This document shows, piece after piece, positions 25,204 to 33,478 of a stretch of DNA of 47,693 nucleotides (the first letter of the stretch is position 1; each line of letters opens with the position of its first letter). The position numbers and the translations under genes were made by a program. Source of the DNA: Micavibrio sp. UBA1850 (lineage in GTDB: Bacteria; Pseudomonadota; Alphaproteobacteria; Micavibrionales; Micavibrionaceae); assembly GCA_002338525.1 (NCBI GenBank), contig DDIM01000003.1, positions 18,148-65,840 of the forward strand, in the 5' to 3' direction. A model generated the notes under the pieces. It was not told the origin of the DNA, made no database searches, and was given only the letters and a program-made list of their open reading frames with translations.

Positions 25204-25928
25204 AAACCAGCCTCATTGCTGCGATAAGTCTTCTGATAAGCGTAACCTTATTCAGTCAATTTACATTTGCACAAACATCAGAGTTTGATAAAAAACCAAA
25301 TTTTATAGAAAAATATCTTTATTGGTTGGTTCCTCCAAAGCAAGAAACTGGCCCATCGCCAAGTGACACATTGCAGGCTCCTTTTGCCGCAAGTCATAAT
25401 GATATAAAGCGTAATGAACTCACAAGCATCTATGACGAAGCACGTATTATAGCGGCTGGTGGCGACCCCAATGACTTAAATACGCCTCATAGAAGCCATG
25501 AGCAAATTGAAGAATGGGTGTCGGCGGCCGTCTCAAGATCTCTCAACTTCGAAATGAGCGATATGAAAAAGTTTAAAGGCATGGTGGCGCCATTTTATTC
25601 AGACACTGGCCTTGCGAGTTTTAAGAGATTTCTTATTGGCATTAACGCCATCTCCATCATGCAGGCGAACAACAAAAAAGTCGGCTCTTATGTTGAACAA
25701 ACTCCGATGTTGAAAAAAGAAGGAAGCGACAAAGGGCTTTATACCTGGGTCTACGATGTTCCTGTGATGATGAGTTACCTTGACAACAGCAAGCCACCAC
25801 GCGATGGCGTTGCGCCAATTAATCAGAATTATCTGTTACGCTTAAAAGTGCAAAGAACCGATAATGTAAAAAAACATCCTGAGGGGCTTCAAATTAGCGC
25901 ATTATCTGCTAAACGTATTAACAAATAA
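25185..25928 (+). CDS. DotI/IcmL-like exported protein
   Basis: Resembles the DotI/IcmL/TraM family of type IVB secretion inner-membrane proteins. The 247 residues begin with a hydrophobic signal sequence (about 8-29, ending TFAQ), then a Pro/Ser-rich linker, then the DotI-like periplasmic domain (about 104-245): IEEWVSAAVSRSLNFEM, FYSDTGLASFKRFLIG, VEQTPMLKKEG, YTWVYDVPVMMSYLD and YLLRLKVQRTDN. The call rests on this pattern, not on a search. It overlaps the COQ9 gene by 19 bases. No other secretion gene is in the window, so it may act alone or with components elsewhere. Confidence 0.65.
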   Translation: MQKTSLKTSLIAAISLLISVTLFSQFTFAQTSEFDKKPNFIEKYLYWLVPPKQETGPSPSDTLQAPFAASHNDIKRNELTSIYDEARIIAAGGDPNDLNTPHRSHEQIEEWVSAAVSRSLNFEMSDMKKFKGMVAPFYSDTGLASFKRFLIGINAISIMQANNKKVGSYVEQTPMLKKEGSDKGLYTWVYDVPVMMSYLDNSKPPRDGVAPINQNYLLRLKVQRTDNVKKHPEGLQISALSAKRINK

Positions 25929-25961
25929 AATTTTGTTAATAGACCAGAAGGATTTTTCGAT

Positions 25962-26276
25962 ATGGACAATACGGCCGCAGCAACATCATTTTCAAATGAC
26001 ACAGACACATCACAAGACGACAGCACGCAAGTAAAAGATGTTGAAGGCATTGGTGGTCAGCGCCTAAAAACATTCATTGAACGTATTGAGCGCTTAGAAG
26101 AAGAAAAATCAGCACTCGCAGAAGACATCAAAGAAATTTATGCCGAAGCAAAATCAACAGGCTTTGACACTAAGACAATTCGCAAAATTATTGCGCTTAG
26201 AAAAATGGACACTGAAAAACGTCGTGAAGCAGAAGACCTTCTCGATATCTATATGTCAGCTATCGGCATGGCATAA
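25962..26276 (+). CDS. gapR: GapR-type nucleoid-associated protein (DUF2312/UPF0335)
   Basis: GapR binds overtwisted AT-rich DNA ahead of replication and transcription and supports topoisomerase action in Caulobacter. The 104 residues have a disordered, Asp/Thr-rich N-terminus (1-27) and the conserved helical domain (about 30-104; IGGQRLKTFIERIERLEEEK, then AKSTGFDTKTIRKIIALR). The AGAAGGA site (25946-25952) lies 9 bases before the ATG, and a strong terminator follows. Confidence 0.94.
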   Translation: MDNTAAATSFSNDTDTSQDDSTQVKDVEGIGGQRLKTFIERIERLEEEKSALAEDIKEIYAEAKSTGFDTKTIRKIIALRKMDTEKRREAEDLLDIYMSAIGMA

Positions 26277-26305
26277 AAGCACACCCTTAATATAATAAAT
26301 TTATG

Positions 26306-26340
26306 CGCGCTAAGCCTTTTTGGTTTTAGCGCGTTTTTAT
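26306..26340 (+). terminator. Intrinsic terminator after gapR
   Basis: CGCGCTAA (26306-26313) pairs perfectly with TTAGCGCG (26326-26333) across a 12-base loop, followed by TTTTTATT. It begins 30 bases after the gapR stop. The remainder of the gap to 26457 shows only a weak possible promoter (TTGCTG at 26352, CACAAT at 26375) ahead of the aminopeptidase gene. Confidence 0.85.
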
Positions 26341-26457
26341 TACGTAGATGCTTGCTGACCATTTCTAATTCAGGCACAATATCCAATATATACGCGCCTC
26401 GCTAACAAGTGAGCCGTCGAATGAGCAATTCAAAACCCTTAAAATGAAAAATAACAC

Positions 26458-27897
26458 ATGTCACAAAAAATAGCCTCTCCCCTAGATTTCACATTCCCTG
26501 ATATTTTCGTTACCAACACAGAAAAAACGATCATTCCCGTTGTCGTTTGCACGTCACAAAATTTCAAAAACTTGAAAGCCAAATCAGACAAAACACTGCT
26601 AGACGCACAAAAGTTTTCGGGTACGTCTGGTCAGGTTATACCTGTCTTTTCATCTCAAGGTACCTTGAAAAAGGTATATGTGGGCGCGTCTGCTCCTATG
26701 GGCTTATACGACATGTCACATGCCGCGGACAAAGCAAAATCATTGTCTCAAGACATTGATGTTTGTTTTGAACTTACAAATATTGATGACGATGAAATAG
26801 AAACGGCTTGTGTAGCGTGGGGGCTCGCGTGTCATGCAAAAGACCGCTACAAAAGCGAGAAATCAAAAGATAAAAACCCATTGCTTCTGCTTCCTAAAAA
26901 AGCCGACGAAGCTAGAATTAAGACATTGCTACAATCCATTTGTCTTGTACGCGACTTAATCAATACACCCGCTAATGATTTGGGCCCACAAGAGCTAGGT
27001 CATGCCGTACTTGAGGTAGCAAAGCAACATAAAGCAAAAGTCCGCGTCATTGATAACCAAAAAACATTAGAAAAAAACTTTCCACTCGTACACACAGTTG
27101 GAAAGGCCAGTGACCGCACACCGCGTCTTATTGACCTTACATGGGGTCATGCAAGCCACCCAAAACTTACACTCGTTGGGAAGGGGGTCATATATGATAC
27201 TGGCGGCCTGAACTTAAAACCAGGCGGCCCTATGAAAAACATGAAAAAGGACATGGGGGGCGCGGCCCACGTCTTAGGCCTTGCAAACCTCGTTATGGCG
27301 ATGAGATTGCCTGTTCGCTTGCGTGTCATTATCCCTGCTGTAGAAAACTCTGTTTCAGGTCCAGCATTCCGCCCTGGTGATATTTTAAACTCTCGCAAAG
27401 GCGTGACAGTCGAAAACACAAATACTGATGCAGAAGGTCGTTTAATACTTGCTGATGCACTCTGTCTGGCCACGGAAGAAGACACAGACCTCATTATTGA
27501 TTGCGCCACACTTACAGGTTCTGCTCGCGCAGCGATGGGGCCTGACGTCCCTGCTTTCTTTTCAACAGATGACCAGATAGCGCAAGATATAAAAACAACT
27601 TCTTTTGAAGGCCAAGATCCCCTTTGGCCAATGCCACTTATACAGCACTATAATAAGTTCATAGAAAGCAGTATTGCCGATATCGTAAATAGCGTTGGTG
27701 TACCAGGCGACCTTATATTTAGCGCCCTATTCTTAAAAACATTCTTAAATGATAAAGAAGATGGCAGCACACCAAACTGGGTTCATATTGATATGAACGC
27801 ATGGAACGACCGTGGTGTATCAGGACGCCCTTCTGGCGGTGCTGATTGTGGAATGAGAGCCTTGTTCAAATATTTGGAGAAACGCTATAGTGAATAA
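26458..27897 (+). CDS. M17 leucyl aminopeptidase family protein
   Basis: Cytosolic two-metal aminopeptidase that trims N-terminal residues from peptides. The 479 residues have a divergent N-terminal domain (about 1-160) and the catalytic domain with VGKGVIYDTGGLNLKPGG (metal ligands and Lys), the family signature NTDAEGRLILADAL, DCATLTGSARAAMGPDVPAF and the C-terminal HIDMNAWNDRGVSGRPSGG. Alphaproteobacteria often carry two M17 enzymes; this one resembles the shorter, non-PepA type, so I give no symbol. It is convergent with the Mur-ligase-like gene, 8 bases apart. Confidence 0.92.
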   Translation: MSQKIASPLDFTFPDIFVTNTEKTIIPVVVCTSQNFKNLKAKSDKTLLDAQKFSGTSGQVIPVFSSQGTLKKVYVGASAPMGLYDMSHAADKAKSLSQDIDVCFELTNIDDDEIETACVAWGLACHAKDRYKSEKSKDKNPLLLLPKKADEARIKTLLQSICLVRDLINTPANDLGPQELGHAVLEVAKQHKAKVRVIDNQKTLEKNFPLVHTVGKASDRTPRLIDLTWGHASHPKLTLVGKGVIYDTGGLNLKPGGPMKNMKKDMGGAAHVLGLANLVMAMRLPVRLRVIIPAVENSVSGPAFRPGDILNSRKGVTVENTNTDAEGRLILADALCLATEEDTDLIIDCATLTGSARAAMGPDVPAFFSTDDQIAQDIKTTSFEGQDPLWPMPLIQHYNKFIESSIADIVNSVGVPGDLIFSALFLKTFLNDKEDGSTPNWVHIDMNAWNDRGVSGRPSGGADCGMRALFKYLEKRYSE

Positions 27898-27905
27898 AAG
27901 ATTAT

Positions 27906-29285
27906 TTATAAGAATGACTTAGCAAAGTCAGTTAACGTATCATCTCGGGCGCCCATCACAACCAAACGATCGCCCGAGCGCAATATGTCATCAATATAGG
28001 GCTTTATGCTTAGTCGCGTTTCAAACCAGCTGGCGTGACGTACACCCTCGTGTTTGATCATCTCAACAAAATCCTTAGATGTTACAGACCGATCGACAGT
28101 GCCTCCCGCATAATAAACTTCAGGAATGCAAAGCACATCATCCTTACCTAAAAAACGTCCAAATACTTGCGCCATTTCTTTACCCATTAATTGCAACGGA
28201 GCAAAACCATGCGGCTGAAACAAAATGACTAGTCGCCCTTCAAAGTTTTTGAGAGTCTGAAGGCTTGCCGCTAGCTTATCAGGGTTATGTGCGAAATCAT
28301 CAATAATTGTCACGTTATTTTGCGTACAGCCTAAAAATTGCAGACGTCTATGAATGCCTGTGAATTTTTCTAGTCCGGCAATCGCGCTATCAACCGCAAT
28401 CCCCATATTATCTGCAACACACAAGGCAGCTAGCGCATTGTAAACATTATGCTCGCCAGGCACAGACAAACGTACAATTTTCCCCTTTATATGAAAGCTT
28501 ATACCCCTAGGCGTAGGATTTAAATCATATCCGAAATACTGTGCATTTTGTTCATTTAATGAAAACCGCATGCAATTTTCAGGCAAATCCAAGCTCATGA
28601 CGCGCTTATTATCGGCATTGGCAACAACCGCCTTTTGGCTACGCGCTATAAATTGATTGAAATGATTTTCTAAAATATCAAGCGACGTGTGGTCAAGTGC
28701 AATATTATTGATGACAGCAATATCAGGTGAAAATAAATCTATGGTGCCATCGCTTTCATCCATTTCGGATACGAATGAATCACCCCCACCGACAAGGTAA
28801 TTTCCAACTGGTGTATGCCCATCATCTTCTAAATTTGCAACGCGTCCCCCATTCATCATAGAAGGATTAAAGTCACATTCTTGTAATATAGTTGCGATCA
28901 TCCCCGTAACGGTAGACTTCCCACTAGTACCAGAAACTCCAATAGAACAATTACTTAAATGAAACACCTCAGAAAGAACATCAGCTCTTTTGCGAATTGA
29001 TATACCTTTTTCTATTGAAATTTTAACATCAGGAATAGACGGCTCTATGGCACTAGAAACAACAAGTACACCAACATCATTGTTAAGCCCGCTACCATCT
29101 TGAGGATGAAGGCAAACGCCCATCTGGGTTAAATTATTAAATTTCTCAGGAGATAATCCCTGATCATACCCTCTGTCGGAACCTGCGACGCGAAACCCTT
29201 TCTTCAGCATAATTAAAGCTAAGGGCATCATACCACTGCCACCTATCCCGCAGAAAAAGACAGTTTTTTCTTTATTTAAAGCCAT
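27906..29285 (-). CDS. Mur ligase family protein, MurC-like
   Basis: ATP-dependent amino-acid ligase of the MurC/Mpl type, acting on UDP-MurNAc or a related acid. The 459 residues have the N-terminal UDP-binding Rossmann domain (FFCGIGGSGMMPLAL), the central ATPase domain with P-loop GVSGTSGKSTVTGM, EMDESDGTID and NNIALDHTSLDIL, and the C-terminal ligase domain with IDDFAHNPDKL and the FQPHGF segment. The P-loop reads GTSGKS where MurC and Mpl have GTHGKT. It lies outside any division/cell-wall cluster, so it is probably a paralogue of the essential MurC. Confidence 0.85.
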   Translation of the reverse strand: MALNKEKTVFFCGIGGSGMMPLALIMLKKGFRVAGSDRGYDQGLSPEKFNNLTQMGVCLHPQDGSGLNNDVGVLVVSSAIEPSIPDVKISIEKGISIRKRADVLSEVFHLSNCSIGVSGTSGKSTVTGMIATILQECDFNPSMMNGGRVANLEDDGHTPVGNYLVGGGDSFVSEMDESDGTIDLFSPDIAVINNIALDHTSLDILENHFNQFIARSQKAVVANADNKRVMSLDLPENCMRFSLNEQNAQYFGYDLNPTPRGISFHIKGKIVRLSVPGEHNVYNALAALCVADNMGIAVDSAIAGLEKFTGIHRRLQFLGCTQNNVTIIDDFAHNPDKLAASLQTLKNFEGRLVILFQPHGFAPLQLMGKEMAQVFGRFLGKDDVLCIPEVYYAGGTVDRSVTSKDFVEMIKHEGVRHASWFETRLSIKPYIDDILRSGDRLVVMGARDDTLTDFAKSFL

Positions 29286-29294
29286 AAGATAAAA

Positions 29295-29978
29295 TTAAAA
29301 AGACGTCGAGCCAGGAAAGTTTGCACTTGGAAAGTACGGAGACATAGCATCAGCAGCCGATGTGCCGCCCGCATCAGGAGACATGTCGTTATAAGACCCG
29401 CCCTCTTTGCCATTTCCTACATCAACTTTTGACTGGCGATTTCTTTTTTCGCTCACCCATTGTTCACGCTCTCTACGCTCAATTGTCAAATCTGTTTCAA
29501 GCTCTCTGTGCCCCATATTTTCAACTTCGCGAGATGTATAACCAATTTGCTCATCGACATAGGAATATTCAGGTAGCTTGTAACGCTTAGGCGGTACCTT
29601 TGTAAAATCAACGATAATCTGTTCAGGATATTTAAACGCTGCACCGCTTGCTACATCATAAGCAGCCGTTACAACTCCCGTTAAAACATTTCCAGCCACA
29701 AATTTAGATACTTTTGGATCATACACGGCCGTTGCCTCACGGTTTCCGGGCGCTAAACAAAATAACTCCACCGGGCTGTGAGTGTTTCTAACAGTGATCG
29801 TTTGCGGTGGCACCGCTTGGTACAATGCTTCTCCAATTCTGACATCACAACGTGCGTCTTTCGCCCCCAATGTCAAAATTTCCAACCGCTGGTTTGGCGT
29901 CTCAACGACCGATGCGCACGCCGACAAAGCAAGCACGGCAAATGATGATATAGATAGAAATAAACGAGATGATGACAT
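29295..29978 (-). CDS. Lipoprotein of unknown function
   Basis: The 227 residues begin with a lipoprotein signal peptide ending in the lipobox LALSAC (Cys21). The next 100 residues look beta-rich (DARCDVRIGEALYQAVPPQT, then NTHSPVELFCLAPGNR), resembling bacterial proteins that carry a PEGA-like or surface beta domain, but I cannot assign a family. A hydrophobic Gly/Ala segment follows (VLTGVVTAAYDVASGAAF, about 97-114), and the last 80 residues are polar, Arg/Glu-rich and then Gly/Ser-rich. It sits 9 bases upstream of the MurC-like gene on the same strand and after clpB. Confidence 0.8.
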   Translation of the reverse strand: MSSSRLFLSISSFAVLALSACASVVETPNQRLEILTLGAKDARCDVRIGEALYQAVPPQTITVRNTHSPVELFCLAPGNREATAVYDPKVSKFVAGNVLTGVVTAAYDVASGAAFKYPEQIIVDFTKVPPKRYKLPEYSYVDEQIGYTSREVENMGHRELETDLTIERREREQWVSEKRNRQSKVDVGNGKEGGSYNDMSPDAGGTSAADAMSPYFPSANFPGSTSF

Positions 29979-30033
29979 TGATAAGCCTTTATAGATTCAT
30001 TTTTATAAAACTAGCCTACACGAGATTATACGT

Positions 30034-32676
30034 TCAAGCAACGGAGCGCTTACTTTTGGATCCCTTATGCCCCTCGTCATTTTCGACATTGAAAACAAGA
30101 GCATCATCTTTAACCCCCACATTGACTTTAGCGCCATCAAGAATTTCGCCCCTCAATATCATCTCAGCCATTACATTTTGAATTTCTGTTTGTATGGTGC
30201 GCTTTAGTGGTCTTGCCCCATATGCGGGATTATAGCCCGCCTCAGCAATCCACGACTTCGCCTCATCATCAAGACTTAGAACAATACGGCGATCAGACAG
30301 CAACCCTTCCAGCTCTCGCATCTGAATATCTACAATTCCACGCATATGCGCTCGTCCCAAGCGTTTGAACAGAAGTATTTCATCCAATCGATTCAAAAAT
30401 TCTGGTCTAAAGTGAGACTGCACAACATCCATAACCAAAGGACGCGCCTCATCAATGTTTGCATCTTCGGCAAGTGCCACCAAATGCTCGGCCCCAAGGT
30501 TGGATGTCATAATCAATAATGTATTTGTAAAATCAACGGTACGCCCCTGACCATCGGTCAAGCGCCCATCATCAAGGACCTGCAACAATATATTAAACAC
30601 ATCCGGATGTGCTTTTTCTATCTCATCAAATAAAATCACTTGATAAGGACGACGACGTACAGATTCAGTTAGCGCCCCACCTTCTTCATAGCCCACATAG
30701 CCTGGAGGTGCACCAATAAGACGCGCAACTGAGTGTTTTTCCATGTATTCAGACATATCAATGCGCACCATGGCGCTTTCGTCATCAAAAAGAAACTCAG
30801 CCAAAGCTTTCGTCAGCTCTGTTTTACCAACCCCTGTAGGCCCCAAAAACAAAAATGACCCAATAGGCCGACTGGTAGATTGCAAACCGGCACGCGAACG
30901 TCGTATAGCGTTTGAAACCGCAACGACCGCCTCTTCCTGTCCAACAACGCGATCTTGAAGATTGTCCTCCATCTGCAATAATTTCTCGCGCTCACCCTCC
31001 ATCATCTTGTCGATGGGGATACCCGTCCAACGGCTCACGATGCCTGCGACATCATCAGCAGAGACTTCCTCATCAATCATGTGATGGTCATCATCTTCGC
31101 TTTCAGCTTGCGCCTGAACCGCAGCGATTTTTTCCTCAAGCTTTGGAATTGCGCCGTATTTCAGCTCACCCGCCTTTGCCCAATCACCGTCACGCTCTGC
31201 CATTTCAAGCGCAATACGGGCCTGATCAAGCGCTTCAGTAAACTTCTGCCCTTCATTGAGCTTTTCTTTTTCAGATGACCATTGTGATGTCAGTTTCTCT
31301 GATTTGCTTTCTAACTCCGCAAGCTCGGCGTCCAAATCTTTGAGACGCATCTTAGAGCCCTTGTCCTTTTCCTTCTTCAAGGCCTCGCGCTCGATTTTTA
31401 ATTGCACAATACGACGGTCAAGCTCATCAATTTCTTCAGGCTTACTATCAACCTGCATACGAAGTCTTGAGGACGCCTCATCAATCAAATCAATCGCCTT
31501 ATCAGGCAAGAAACGATCAGAAATATAGCGATTTGACAAATTCGCCGCCGCAACAATTGCCGCATCCGTAATGCGTACACCGTGGTGCATTTCGTATTTT
31601 TCCTTCAAGCCACGTAAAATCGAAATTGTATCCTCGACCGTAGGCTCGCCAACAAAAACAGATTGAAAACGGCGTGCTAACGCAGGATCTTTTTCAATAT
31701 ATTGCTTATATTCATCCAATGTCGTTGCCCCAACCATGTGAAGCTCTCCCCGCGCCAATGCAGGTTTCAACATATTCCCAGCATCTAGCGCCCCGTCAGA
31801 CTTACCAGCCCCCACAATTGTGTGAAGCTCATCCAAAAAGAGGATAATCTCGCCATCTGCAGATCTCACTTCGTCTAAAACGGCCTTTAGACGCTCTTCA
31901 AACTCTCCACGAAACTTAGCACCCGCAAGTAACGCCCCAAGATCAAGCGCCATCAGACGTTGATTTTTCAAACTCTCGGGAACATCGCCTTTAATGATAC
32001 GTTGCGCCAAGCCTTCAATAATGGCGGTTTTACCAACACCTGGCTCACCAATAAGGACAGGGTTATTTTTTGTCCGTCGTGACAACACTTGAATCGTACG
32101 GCGAATTTCTTCGTCACGTCCAATCACAGGGTCAAGCTTACCTGTCCGTGCAATCTCGGTTAAATCCTGCGCATATTTGTTTAAGACATCAAATTGATCT
32201 TCCGCACCAGCAGAATCGGCCGTACGCCCTTTGCGAATATCATTTATCGCCTTATTGAGGGCCTTTGCCTCAATGCCACAATCCTCTAAAAATTCGCATA
32301 CATCCATAGCACGAGATAACGACATCGCCTGTAAAACACGTTCAGACGTAATAAACTTATCGCCAGATTCTTTAGTTAATTCAGATGACTTATCCAATAT
32401 TTTTGATAAATCAGTTGAAACACGAAGCCCCTGCGCTCCACTACCAGATACTTTCGGAAATTTAGTTATTCCCACATCTACATTTGTATGAAGGCGTGAT
32501 ACATCCCCACCGGCCTTTTCTACAAGCTTGGGAATCAACCCTCCCTTATCATCAAGCATAACTTTTAAAAGATGCTCAGGCTCTAATGATTGGTGGCTTT
32601 GTCGCATTGCAAGCGTTTGCGCATGCTGAAAGTAAGTTTTAAGTTTCTCCGTTAAGGATTCAAAGTTAATTGACAT
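30034..32676 (-). CDS. clpB: ClpB disaggregase chaperone
   Basis: Hexameric AAA+ protein that extracts polypeptides from aggregates together with DnaK. The 880 residues contain the Clp N domain (about 1-145), the first AAA+ module (Walker A GEPGVGKTAIIEG; ILFLDELHTIVGAG), the long coiled-coil M domain (about 410-520) that distinguishes ClpB from ClpA and ClpC, and the second AAA+ module (GPTGVGKTELTK; VILFDEIEKAHPDV). Length is as usual. A terminator separates it from the upstream DUF4167 gene, so it has its own promoter; I could not identify a clear sigma-32 site. Confidence 0.98.
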   Translation of the reverse strand: MSINFESLTEKLKTYFQHAQTLAMRQSHQSLEPEHLLKVMLDDKGGLIPKLVEKAGGDVSRLHTNVDVGITKFPKVSGSGAQGLRVSTDLSKILDKSSELTKESGDKFITSERVLQAMSLSRAMDVCEFLEDCGIEAKALNKAINDIRKGRTADSAGAEDQFDVLNKYAQDLTEIARTGKLDPVIGRDEEIRRTIQVLSRRTKNNPVLIGEPGVGKTAIIEGLAQRIIKGDVPESLKNQRLMALDLGALLAGAKFRGEFEERLKAVLDEVRSADGEIILFLDELHTIVGAGKSDGALDAGNMLKPALARGELHMVGATTLDEYKQYIEKDPALARRFQSVFVGEPTVEDTISILRGLKEKYEMHHGVRITDAAIVAAANLSNRYISDRFLPDKAIDLIDEASSRLRMQVDSKPEEIDELDRRIVQLKIEREALKKEKDKGSKMRLKDLDAELAELESKSEKLTSQWSSEKEKLNEGQKFTEALDQARIALEMAERDGDWAKAGELKYGAIPKLEEKIAAVQAQAESEDDDHHMIDEEVSADDVAGIVSRWTGIPIDKMMEGEREKLLQMEDNLQDRVVGQEEAVVAVSNAIRRSRAGLQSTSRPIGSFLFLGPTGVGKTELTKALAEFLFDDESAMVRIDMSEYMEKHSVARLIGAPPGYVGYEEGGALTESVRRRPYQVILFDEIEKAHPDVFNILLQVLDDGRLTDGQGRTVDFTNTLLIMTSNLGAEHLVALAEDANIDEARPLVMDVVQSHFRPEFLNRLDEILLFKRLGRAHMRGIVDIQMRELEGLLSDRRIVLSLDDEAKSWIAEAGYNPAYGARPLKRTIQTEIQNVMAEMILRGEILDGAKVNVGVKDDALVFNVENDEGHKGSKSKRSVA

Positions 32677-32731
32677 GGTATTCCATTCGCCTTTCGTGGA
32701 TAATATAAATCTATCATATAATTTAGAGCAT

Positions 32732-32757
32732 AAAAAAAGAAGGGCAAAACCCTTCTT
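32732..32757 (-). terminator. Intrinsic terminator after the DUF4167 gene
   Basis: On the minus strand AAGAAGGG, a 5-base loop and CCCTTCTT form a perfect 8-bp stem directly followed by TTTTTAT. It starts 29 bases after the DUF4167 stop and 56 bases before the clpB start. Confidence 0.85.
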
Positions 32758-32785
32758 CTAAAAATTTAAGAGATCGAGTGCAAAA

Positions 32786-33178
32786 TTAAGCGTCTTCTAA
32801 TACTTTTTCCTGCGTTTGGTTAGACTGTGTAGCTTGTTTAGCAACTACAGTGGCGTCTTCATCAGTGATTTCCTGATCATCCTCATGCTGTTGCGTTGCA
32901 ACAGGCGCATTTTGCTCCGCCCACTCGTTAATCAAGCGTTGGTAGTGCTCTGCATGCTGCATGTAACTTTGCGCCAAAATATGATCGCCTGAAGACGTAG
33001 CGTCCTTGGCAAGAACCAGGTATTTTTCTGTAATTTGATGAGCCGTACCGCGAATACGAACTTCTGGACCTGAACTATCATACACCTTGTTTTTGTTAGG
33101 TGCCTTACCGCGTGACCCGTTGTTTCCACCGCTTCCACCGCGACCTCGTGTACGTCTGTTTGATGATCCATGTCTCAT
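32786..33178 (-). CDS. DUF4167 protein with RGG-like N-terminus
   Basis: Alphaproteobacteria-specific family of unknown function. The 130 residues begin with an Arg/Gly-rich, probably disordered segment (NRRTRGRGGSGGNNGSRGK, about 7-25) like nucleic-acid-binding RGG boxes, then the conserved domain (about 38-85; EVRIRGTAHQITEKYLVLA and YMQHAEHYQRLIN), then a low-complexity acidic and Gln-rich tail. The prfA-prmC-DUF4167-clpB order is the usual one for the class. The ATG follows a GAGAGAGAG purine run, and the region upstream is full of inverted repeats. Confidence 0.92.
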   Translation of the reverse strand: MRHGSSNRRTRGRGGSGGNNGSRGKAPNKNKVYDSSGPEVRIRGTAHQITEKYLVLAKDATSSGDHILAQSYMQHAEHYQRLINEWAEQNAPVATQQHEDDQEITDEDATVVAKQATQSNQTQEKVLEDA

Positions 33179-33198
33179 AATTTTATCTCTCTCTCAAT

Positions 33199-33348
33199 AT
33201 TTTCAGTCAATTTTCACTGAATAACGGTTTTACTTGTAAAACGCATACGCTTTTTTTCAAAAAAAGCTATACGTACACCATACACGATTAGTGTATGTGT
33301 GGGAAGCCCCTAATATTAAAAAAATCTAATCAAGAAAAGATTCGGCTT
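33199..33348. other. Array of consecutive inverted repeats, candidate structured RNA leader
   Basis: In the 265-base gap between prmC and the DUF4167 gene I find: TTCAGT/ACTGAA (33202-33221), GTTTTAC/GTAAAAC (33227-33242), GCTTTTTTT/AAAAAAAGC (33249-33267), CATACAC/GTGTATG (33279-33297), and a two-part stem AAGCC/GGCTT (33304-33348) enclosing AATCT/AGATT (33323-33342). They are spaced by only 5 to 11 bases. On the minus strand this is the 5' leader of the DUF4167 gene. The symmetry does not reveal which strand is transcribed. Confidence 0.5.
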
Positions 33349-33370
33349 AATTAATTAAAAGAGGAACACA

Positions 33371-33478
33371 ATGTCCCTGAATGATTTTGACATTACCGTT
33401 ATTCACACAGCGCAATCAACACGCCAAATAATATTTTATTTATTTATCCCCACAAAGAGATTTCCACAACCCTTATAA
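33371..33478 (+). CDS. Possible 35-residue small ORF
   Basis: An ATG with a good AGAGGA ribosome site (33360-33365, 5-base spacing) opens a 35-codon frame starting MSLNDFDITVIH and ending FPQPL, with a hydrophobic IIFYLFIP stretch. Its last 35 bases are antisense to the prmC end. I found no clear promoter, so it may be chance. Confidence 0.2.
   Translation: MSLNDFDITVIHTAQSTRQIIFYLFIPTKRFPQPL

Noticed and set aside
24583..26276. Type IV secretion gene cluster around the DotI/IcmL-like gene
   Set aside because: Neighbours are COQ9 and GapR; no ATPase, coupling protein or pilus gene is present.
30034..32785. Sigma-32 heat-shock promoter ahead of clpB
   Set aside because: I looked for CTTGAA-type and CCCAT-type boxes in 32677-32785 on the minus strand and found no convincing pair.
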